Under the pieces are notes generated by a model. That model worked only from the letters and a program-made list of their open reading frames with translations. It was not told the DNA's origin and did no database searches. From Symbiodinium sp. CCMP2592 (lineage: Eukaryota; Sar; Dinophyceae; Suessiales; Symbiodiniaceae), in NCBI GenBank assembly GCA_905221615.1, contig CAJNDT010005468.1, forward strand, positions 372,001-436,000: a stretch of DNA of 64,000 nt. The letters run 5' to 3'. Numbering within the stretch: position 1 is the first letter of the stretch; every line of letters begins with the position of its first letter. Both the position numbers and the translations under genes were made by a program. This document shows positions 56,914 to 64,000 of the stretch, one piece after another.

Positions 56914-57508
56914 GGGTTTGGAGGATTACGGTTTAGGGTTTCTGTTTAGCGTTTCGGGCTTGGAGGGATAGCGGAAAGATTTCGGGGTTTGTGGGGTTTA
57001 GAGATCTTGGCTACAGGGTTTCATATCGGGTTTAAGAGTTTCCGAATTCAGGGGCTCCGGGTTTCACCGTGTTGAAGAAGGCTTGCATTACAACTGGTGG
57101 AATGCAGGGCGCCGCAGTCGCTCCCGATCCAAGGATTTTCTATTACAGCGTGATCTTTAGGGCTTTGGGTTTAGGGTTCTAGCAAATCCAAGCCCCACGG
57201 TAAAGCCTCATAGACAACTCATAATAGCAAACTACGATGTTGTTGTACAATTTTCACGGGAGAGCCACATGTATGCCCTTCCGGGTTCATTTCGTCTTAA
57301 ATAGGTAGCACTCTCCAAAGCATACCCTATAGTATATCCTTACACCCTTATGATGGGATCGTGATAGAAACCCGGAAACGAACCCTTTACAGGAACCTTA
57401 TGCGAACCGATTATCCTCAACCCTAAGCCCTATACCCTAAACCCCATAACCTAGTCCCTGACCCCTATAGCATATCCTGTCCTTATTTAGGCTCTCTAAA
57501 CCCTAAAC

Positions 57509-57707
57509 CCTACTTGGAGGTTCAAGGGTAGTTTTAAGTAGGGTTATAAGTCCCCAAATTAGGGTAGTTATAAGCATAGTTACCCTAGTTAAAACCCTAC
57601 TTATAACTACCCTAAACCCTAATCCCTAAACCCTATAACCCTTTTAATAACCCTATGGATCCCTTTAAAGGAACCCCACTGATTAGCCAGCCCTGACCCT
57701 CCAAGCA
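57509..57707. mobile_element. Long-form MITE B (copy L4) whose end supplies an acceptor
   Basis: TACTTGGAGGTTCAAGGGTA to CCCTGACCCTCCAAGCAG with the CCCTATGGATCCCTTTAAAG module inside. Its last bases CCAAGCAG form the AG directly before the next exon. Confidence 0.65.
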
Positions 57708-57708
57708 G

Positions 57709-57797
57709 GAGAGCCACCAGCTTCGACATGCCCAGCATGACGAAGCCTTCGGGGCCCAAGCGGAAAGGCTCCGAGCGAAGGAGGCCGGAGAGGGATG
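57709..57797 (+). CDS. Candidate exon of the helical series
   Basis: The frame reads ESHQLRHAQHDEAFGAQAER then LRAKEAGEG, starting at the AG of the MITE B end. Strong coiled-coil composition. The donor is unclear (GA or GC type). Confidence 0.5.
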
Positions 57798-58849
57798 ACT
57801 TTTTTTGGGTCTTCAAAAGGGTTTAGAGCTTTGGGGGTTGGCTTTAGGGGTTTAGGGTTTCGGGTGCCGGAGGGGATGACTTTTCTATAGTCTCCTCAGG
57901 AATTGTTTCTACTTTTGTTCATATAAAACCCAAGAGAATAGTCAGAATAATATTATATTATGGTTCTAAGGGGGTGTGTATTTCTGGGGTCTTCAAAAGG
58001 GGTTTAGGGCTTTGGGGGTTAGGGTTCATGGCTACGGTTTGGGATTAGGGATCAGGGGTTTAGGGTTTCGGGCTGATGGCTGCCACAACTAGAGCAAACT
58101 CCACAAAGTTGGAAACCGAATTAAGGACAAATAGTGCTGGGATTCCCTATACTTTACTCTTAGGGATTGAGGCTATCGAGTTTCCAACTTTTTGGCTTCT
58201 ACGTAGAGCTGCGGAGCCGCTTGGGACGACTTGCAAGGTTGTGAAACGGGGTTTATAGGGCGATGACTAGTAGGGCGTTGCAGGGTTCATAAGGGTAGTT
58301 TGACCCTACATATTAGGTGCCGGACTATTTTAGGGACCCAAGAAGGGACCATAATTTTGACAACCACGCATAAGGGTTTCTTGAAGGTTTGGGGTTTAGC
58401 CTTTCGGCTGCTGAAAGCTCTGAACCCTTAAAACCCTCAATCCGAAACCCTGAAGCCGCAACCTGTAGAGCCCCAACCTGAATCCCTCAAGCGCTAAACC
58501 CCAGACTTCAACTCCTAAACGACTACGGCACCCTTAACCCTTAAAGGCTCGCACCTCACCGCTACATCCTAAATCCTGATCGCTAACTTCCCAGAGTTTA
58601 GAGGATCTTTTTGGCAATCCTAGACATCCTTATAAATCCCGATACAGCCCTGTGAATCCCTATAAATCCCAAAGCCCCCCATAAATCCCTAAGCTTCAGA
58701 AGATCCGAAACATCCCTGCAGATCGCTTAAAAAACCTATGAACCCCGAAATCCCCATAAGTCCCATAAATCCCCTAAACACTGATTCCCCCAAGGCATCA
58801 ACCCCCCCCCCCACACGAAAATCTCACAGAAATCCTCCCTCCCAGAAGT
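57798..58849. other. Host DNA: MITE remnants, degenerate CCCATAAATCCC repeats
   Basis: GGTCTTCAAAAGGG-TTTAG occurs twice (57,810 and 57,988). 58,097-58,205 is a family E relative. 58,310-58,372 is a solo right end of family G (GGGACCATAATTTTGACAAC). 58,618-58,775 holds degenerate ATAAATCCC repeats. No gene seen. Confidence 0.45.
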
Positions 58850-59400
58850 TATAGGGGCCTTGATACTTGCCTATACTATTCTGGGGGTTCCTTAGTAGAT
58901 TTACAGTAGAATGGCACCCGAAAACCTTTTTTGAATTATTAAGGCACCTAAACCATAGAACCCTCCTTTTGATCCCTTATAGTAGCCCTTATAGACCCCG
59001 TTAAAGGAACCCTGTTCTAATTATTAGATTAAGTAAGGCCCCTACATTATGGCACCCTTATGGATCCCTGATAGCATACTGTTTTGGGGGGGGGTTGAAC
59101 CCTATTCTAATTATTGCCTTAAACTACCAAACCCTACATGTTTGCAGGTTCTTTTTTTCCGCCCTAACATTCAATTTATAGGGACCCTACCAAAAAGGTA
59201 GGTTCTGGTGGGTAAACCCTAATATGGAATTCATAGGGACCCTACAAAAAGGCAGGTTCTGGTGGGTTAAGGTCAGGCCCCTGTAGTACGTAATGATTAA
59301 GACCCCTAATTATACTACAGTACCTTTATTGTGGATCCCCTATCGTAGCCCTTATAGACCCTTCTTAAAGGAACCCTATTCTAGTCATTTAAGGCTCCCT
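58850..59400. repeat. Family D MITE cluster and a 57-base tandem duplication
   Basis: 58,855-59,060 is an extended D element. 59,163-59,272 is two head-to-tail copies of a CCCTAA-AT-AATT-ATAGGGACCCTAC...AGGTTCTGGTGGGT unit. 59,290-59,404 is a D right part whose last bases (GGCTCCCTGTAG) are the acceptor of the next exon. Confidence 0.6.
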
Positions 59401-59404
59401 GTAG

Positions 59405-59491
59405 GTCGAGACCGGGGCCGCCCACGCCGCCCTGGAGCTCCGCGTCAACGACACGGAGTCCTTGTTGCAGGCCGAAGAGGGCCTGTCGGAT
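59405..59491 (+). CDS. Exon of the helical series (phase 0-0), acceptor from MITE D
   Basis: Exactly 29 codons, VETGAAHAALELRVNDTESL then LQAEEGLSD, between CCCTGTAG and the donor GTAGGA. GC3 is extreme compared with the flanks and the residue pattern is coiled-coil. This is one of the clearest members of the series. Confidence 0.55.
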
Positions 59492-59790
59492 GTAGGATTT
59501 ACAGGGGTTTTTGGGGTAGTGGAGGAGTTTCCAAAAAGGAACTATTATGGGGCCTATGAAGACCTTCGGATGCAGAATTTACAGGGTTTTTGGGTACTAT
59601 CGGATATAGGATCTACCTGTAGCCGAGAGGTAATCCCAAAAAGGAACAAGTATGGGGCCTATGAAGACCTTCGGATACAGGATTTGGGTGGTTGTCCAAA
59701 TTATGGTCCCTTTTTGGGTACCCTAGATATTAGGTGCTGTACTATATTAGAGACCCCAAAAAGGAACCATACTTTCGACAACCTCCAGAA
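59492..59790. repeat. Tandem decayed repeat and MITE family G copy 3
   Basis: Two copies of a unit with CCAAAAAGGAAC, TATGGGGCCTATGAAGACCT and TCGGATA/GCAG. 59,686-59,788 is family G (TTGGGTGGTTGTCCAAATTA to TTTCGACAACCTCCAG), again with GT in the left arm and AG at the right. Confidence 0.6.
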
Positions 59791-60457
59791 GACCTCCCTT
59801 GTTAAGGAACTAAATATAGTAGGGAAGCCTAAGAAGGCAGGTCTTTCAGGCTGCAGGTAGGGCTTGGGGTCTTTTGGGTTACTGAAGCAGTGTCGGTCAT
59901 GGGACTCAGGCTTTGTGGTTTAGGGTTATTGTAAGGATTTGATTTTCGGGCTTCAGGGTGCTATAATAGTTGCAGGCCCACTGCATGCACATGAAATTCA
60001 AGTCCAGGGTTTAGGGTTCAGGCTACGGGTGCATGGGCTTTGGGCTTTTCCGAGGCTTTAGGATGCCGTGGATTCGGGGCTTAGGTCCAGGATCTGTAAC
60101 ACCGTTTGGGCGAGTCGAAGGCCTCTGTCCTTACTTGCGGAATGAAGCACTGAGCCCTAGAGGCACTTGAACTTTCCAAGAAAAGCAAAAGCACTAATCC
60201 TGATGGCCCCATGCTCTACCCTTTGGCGTTGTATATCTCGTTTGACCTGCTTTTGAAGCCGCTGTGCAACCGACTATCCCTTACAATCCTCAAGACAGCG
60301 GGAGGCCACATCGCACAAGCTCGATGTCCTCACGCAGGTCGTCCGAGTGTTTGGAACAAATGAGGGAGTATACAGTGTACAGGTTAAAAGGTTCCTTGCC
60401 AGGCCAGGGCCAGGGTTCAGGGATGTTGGATGAAGGGCAGGGTCCTCGGGCCGCCAG
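59791..60457. other. Host DNA, no firm gene
   Basis: A short open block KTSLVKELNIVGKPKKAGLS follows the family G end (59,789 on). The rest shows no clear coding or repeat signal. Confidence 0.3.
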
Positions 60458-60535
60458 GAGTGCAACGACTTCCGCTCCCGCTTGGAGGTTCAAGAGGAGA
60501 AGAGCCGGTCCATGCGAACCATGCAGGCGCGAGGG
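60458..60535 (+). CDS. Exon of the helical series (phase 0-0)
   Basis: 26 codons, ECNDFRSRLEVQEEKSRSMR then TMQARG, from GGCCGCCAG to the donor GTCGGA. Coiled-coil composition. Confidence 0.5.
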
Positions 60536-60920
60536 GTCGGAATCTAAAGGGCTTTGGTGTTTATGGAGGCCTTTGAGAGTGGAGCCCAATCGCTGTACTT
60601 CTGGCTGACTCTCGACATCCTTTAAGTAGGTCTGAGGCTTACGTGCATATGGCATCCCCTGCTCCTGTACTTCTGTTCTTCTTCCACCACAGCTCTGAGC
60701 AAAAGCCCTGCCGTAAAGTTTGGCTTTGTTTTGAGCACTCGAATCCTGAACCAGTCGGCCCCGAGAATCGCCCCGAAACCGTGAACACAACAGTCAAACC
60801 TACAACCCTCTGATTTGGGCTTCTTGACATTCAACCCACTACGGCGTTGCCAGAACCCTTGCCACCCAAGTGGACTTTGTGGGTTTCTAGGTTTAGGGGC
60901 TTTTTGGTTTGGAAACACAG

Positions 60921-60993
60921 AAGAGCTCCAGGACACCAAGGACGAGCAATTCCGCGCCCTCGTGGATAGGGTGGAAAGAGTGACGCGGCCGCC
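60921..60993 (+). CDS. Exon of the helical series
   Basis: After GGAAACACAG two bases complete a codon, then ELQDTKDEQFRALVDRVERV and TRP. Heptads are clear. The donor is uncertain. Confidence 0.5.
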
Positions 60994-60999
60994 TGTGTT

Positions 61000-61757
61000 G
61001 AGGGTTAGGCCGAGGGGTCTCCCCGCGTGGGCTCGAGTTCCACAGGTGTCGATGTATCTGGCTTTTGAGAAAAGGAGAACATGCGATATCCAGAAAGGAC
61101 GACTTCGGACGACAAATACAAGATTTGGGGGTGCAAGATTGGGATTGCGGCAGGGTTCAAGGTCATCTGTTTCCAGCGCCACTGGAGAAAGCCGAAAACC
61201 TTGCAACGAGCCCTCTAGCATGTCTCATGCATGTACAAAATGCTGAAGTTTCAGATATGTCGTAAATCACCACCTGAACTACAACAGTTTGTATTCCGCC
61301 AAAGGTCTGGGGCAGGGTTTTTGCTCGGAGCTTGCCTTTGCACCATGAACCCATAACACCGCCCCTTTAAAACTTGAACGGTTCCCCAAATCGGCAAGTG
61401 CAAGCGAATCCAAGCACATGAGATTCAGTGTAAGGCGCTTAGAACTGTGCTTGCTGTCCCTTGGACTTGAGCCAAAGTTAGGTTCAGATCTAGCGCCTGA
61501 CAGCAGCGATATTGTTCACAGCTCCTCGAGAGTCTCAAGTAATTGGTCCGCGGGTCAAAGCCGTTACGTGCAATTCTATAAAACCCGCAGCCCCAACCCC
61601 CAAAGCCCTACAGCCTTTACGCCTTGAACGTTAACAGCCCCGAGCCGAAATCCAAACCCCTCATAACCGTAATCAATAAGCCTGAAACCTATCTTCCCAA
61701 ACTTCGAAGCCCCACTACCTCCGAACCCCGAAAGCCTGCGAAAATTCCTCCACTCAG
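61000..61757. other. Host DNA, no firm gene
   Basis: Mixed-composition sequence without a block that has both splice sites. No MITE arms found. Confidence 0.3.
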
Positions 61758-61817
61758 GAGAATTTCGAAGGCCGTCTGAAGGCCCTGCAGTCCCGGATCC
61801 AGGCAGGCGAGGGGGAG
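61758..61817 (+). CDS. Exon of the helical series (phase 0-0, GC donor)
   Basis: A pyrimidine tract and CCACTCAG precede 20 codons ENFEGRLKALQSRIQAGEGE, then GCATTT as a GC donor. Heptad Leu/Ile spacing (RLKALQSRI). Confidence 0.52.
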
Positions 61818-62099
61818 GCATTTTGGGGCTGTTATGCTTATTGTCAACGCCCGAACCTCAAACTTTGAGCTGGCTCTTCTTCGTGGTTTCAGTGCGTCGG
61901 TTAGGGTGGAAGGTGCTGATAGTTCGGGCTTTTTGGGGGGCTGTGGGGCTAAAGCGCGAAGCCCAAAATGAGGGGACTTGTTCCAAAGCCCCAAAACGCA
62001 AATCTCGACCCTGAAACCCCAAACCCTATAAATAAAGTCGTAAGTTCTGGGGACTTGGTCCAAAGCCCGAAACTGCAAATCTTAAAGCCCCCACGCCAG

Positions 62100-62175
62100 G
62101 ACATGGAAGAGTCTGGGGTCCAGGCTCAGGAGCAGCTCCAAATCCTTCAGCAAGGACTTGAGAGGCCCGGAGAAG
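62100..62175 (+). CDS. Exon of the helical series
   Basis: After CCCACGCCAG the frame reads DMEESGVQAQEQLQILQQGL then ERPGE, with a GTTCCG donor. Gln/Glu-rich helix. Confidence 0.5.
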
Positions 62176-62196
62176 GTTCCGTAGATGTAGGGACTT

Positions 62197-62293
62197 AGAA
62201 GCTGCCCCCACCCTGTAATAGTGACGATAAGGATTATATTAGGGCCCTATTAGATTCCTATTATACCACTATTACAGGGTGGGGGCAGCTTCT
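62197..62293. mobile_element. 97-base perfect inverted-repeat element with 13-base flanking repeats
   Basis: 27-base arms (62,197-62,223 and 62,267-62,293, starting AGAAGCTGCCCCCACCC) are exact reverse complements. GATGTAGGGACTT lies directly before and GATGTAGAGCCTT directly after, 11 of 13 identical, like an aged target-site duplication. Only one copy in the window. Confidence 0.75.
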
Positions 62294-63497
62294 GATGTAG
62301 AGCCTTGATCATTAGAACCGGGTCTTGCGGGACAGTATACTATAAACAGAGCAAGGAACCGCCCATGCCAAATTCTAACCATTAAGGCCCCTACAGTAGA
62401 TGTTCATGTAAGTTTTACCTGGGGTGTTTTTCGACTTTGCAATTCGAGTTTGCAGGGCTTTCTGATTGGGTCCAGGCCTGCATTATCGATCGTTGTGCTG
62501 GTTCTTCTTACTATGACTATCGCTGAATCATACTTTTTGACCATGGGATCTTGCTGGTGTCATGTAGATAATGTCATTGGTATTGTCATTCTTGTCCATG
62601 GGACTACGGACTCTACATCATGTTCTTTATGCGTGGTCCCCGGTGCTATTCTGGTGTGAGCTTCGAAGTTACGGCCTCAATCCGATGCCATGGCCTGACG
62701 ATTTAAACCGAAGCATCACAAAATTTAGGGGTGCTAACGCATACCATTATTCCTTTGGAGCAGACGCAGCCCTCCAAGCGGAGCCCTGCACTGCATGCAG
62801 TCTCAAACAGAAAGTTACTCCGAAAACTTAAACCCAAAGCAGAAAGCACGAACAGCAAAGAAAAGCTCAATGGCCCATGGGAAGTACCAAATGGCATGTG
62901 ACAAATTGGGGCCTTAGCGGTTAAAAACTAGCGGCCTTAACAGGTAGAAGGGGATTTGGAGGTAGAGTATAGCATAGGTCCATTTTCAGAAGGAATCCTC
63001 AAGAATAGTATTGTCAGTTATTGAGGCTTCTGTTTCAGCCTCATAGTTCCATGCTTCAAAAACCGTCACTAGAGTTTCGACAACCCCTAGCCCCAGTCCT
63101 CAACAAGACGAGAATCGCTCAGGCTTAGGGTTTGGCTCAAGCTCTCAAAGCCCAAGCCCCGCTTACATGCCGAAACCCGAAACCTAAGTCCGACATCCTG
63201 CAGCCCTCATCCATCCCTCTACTGTAGTAGCGTAGTGCCTCATTGTATCTTACTACCAAAGAGACTGTAAGATACTGTAATGTAAGGTAATACTTTATAG
63301 TACATGAAAGTGTCTCCAAGGACCTATCTTGCCATCAAAAAGACCATAAGATACCGTAAAGGGCTTCAAAGAATCCCAACCTGCCCAAGGCAAGAGCAAA
63401 ATCAGCAATACCAGCTGGGCCGACTTCCCAGTCCCAGGCGGCGTCTTCCTTTCGTGCAAAAGCCTTTGAGTGAATTGGTTTATCTACAGTGTAGTAT
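62294..63497. other. Host DNA, one D-like remnant, no gene
   Basis: ACCATTAAGGCCCCTACA at about 62,380 is a family D right end. The rest shows no exon-like block with splice sites. Two GATACYGTAA-type short repeats lie near 63,270-63,360. Confidence 0.35.
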
Positions 63498-63599
63498 GGG
63501 AGTTTCCGAAAATAGGGGACCCTAATATAGCACCCCAAATAGTAGGATCCTTATTATTAGGACACCCAAATAAGGTACCCCTAATTTTCGGAAACTCCC
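63498..63599. mobile_element. MITE family A copy 10
   Basis: GGGAGTTTCCGAAAATAGGG to CTAATTTTCGGAAACTCCC, nearly identical to copy 6. Flanks GTAT/ATAT agree at 3 of 4 bases. Confidence 0.85.
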
Positions 63600-64000
63600 A
63601 TATAGGGTCAGGCGTCTGGCGTTCCCAGCCCCCCCCCCCAATGGTATGGTCTGGGGCGTGTGCGGAAAGGGGTTGGGGCCGTTGGAGCTGCCTCTGGATG
63701 GTGGGGTGGTGCTGGCGGCCAGGGCTCACGCGCAAGCCCTTCGCAAGCAAGCCGTAAACCCTATGACGCAGCGCGTGCCCGGTTTTGAGCAACCTTAACT
63801 TGTACTTAAAACGCTACACCCAACCCTAAACCCCACCTAACTGCAGGCTCTCAGCCTAAAGCAGAGCATACACCGCAAATCCTCCCTAAGCCCTTGTCGA
63901 CTCGAAGCCTTATACTTTGTAGCCGTAAACCCAAAACTCAAAAGCTTAAGCTAAAGCGTAAACCCCAAAACCCCACAACCACCCACAGGGGGAAGAGGAA
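63600..64000. other. Host DNA to the window end, no gene
   Basis: A C9 run near 63,631-63,639, G-rich sequence to 63,720, then CCCTAAACCC-like C-rich strings. No gene or clear repeat arms. Confidence 0.4.

Noticed and set aside
63131-63146. Match TTTGGCTCAAG to the 3' end of the dinoflagellate spliced leader
   Set aside because: Only 11 bases match and the upstream CCGTAGCCAT part is absent; too weak to support a relic or to name the host.

Overview
The window joins two very different kinds of DNA. Positions 1 to about 17,390 are an AT-rich, gene-dense, intron-free integrated virus. Its family is shown by a double-jelly-roll-type major capsid protein, a candidate penton-like minor capsid protein, an A32/FtsK-type packaging ATPase, an rve (retroviral-type) integrase, a B-family polymerase fused to an SF1 helicase, a lipase-like hydrolase, a GIY-YIG nuclease and a fibre with a self-cleaving S74 chaperone tail. 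This is the gene set of Polinton-like viruses, Mavericks and integrating virophages of unicellular eukaryotes. The left end lies outside the window, so no terminal inverted repeat pair can be tested.

Viral layout: integrase and polymerase-helicase on the minus strand (0.1-5.1 kb); a block of unknown, probably virion-related proteins (5.2-8.6 kb); minor capsid and lipase reading away from a shared 42-base promoter (8.6-10.1 kb); GIY-YIG, major capsid, fibre and a candidate myristoylated protein on the plus strand (10.2-15.1 kb); the packaging ATPase on the minus strand; then five small genes to 17.3 kb. AT-rich perfect hairpins sit at gene ends, reminiscent of the hairpin transcript-end signals of mimivirus and its virophage. 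The copy is decaying: the integrase and the polymerase are each split by a one-base frameshift, the fibre and a 103-codon gene each carry an in-frame TGA, and a further in-frame TGA may truncate a fifth gene.

From about 17.4 kb to the end is host DNA of higher GC. It is full of TTTAGGG/CCCTAAA telomere-like strings, microsatellites and at least nine families of short inverted-repeat elements (MITEs), several with visible target-site duplications and several nested in one another. It is not gene-free. Tiny GC3-rich exons lie between the repeats. The clearest set (28,761-28,815, 30,340-30,378, 31,081-31,143, 35,642-35,699) gives in order the conserved blocks of an NSUN2/Trm4-type tRNA cytosine-5 methyltransferase, with introns that appear to use GC donors. 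Between 43 and 62 kb a run of plus-strand, mostly phase-0 exons of 50-95 bases encodes charged helical, coiled-coil-like segments. Other exon candidates lie on both strands.

Telomere-type repeat, very small exons, GC-AG introns and MITEs that look like introners (intron-making transposons) together suggest a dinoflagellate-like alga as host. That is inference; no marker gene in the window fixes the species. One MITE family carries GT and AG splice sites in its own terminal repeats and sits exactly between two open blocks, which makes intron gain by transposon the main host-side story.
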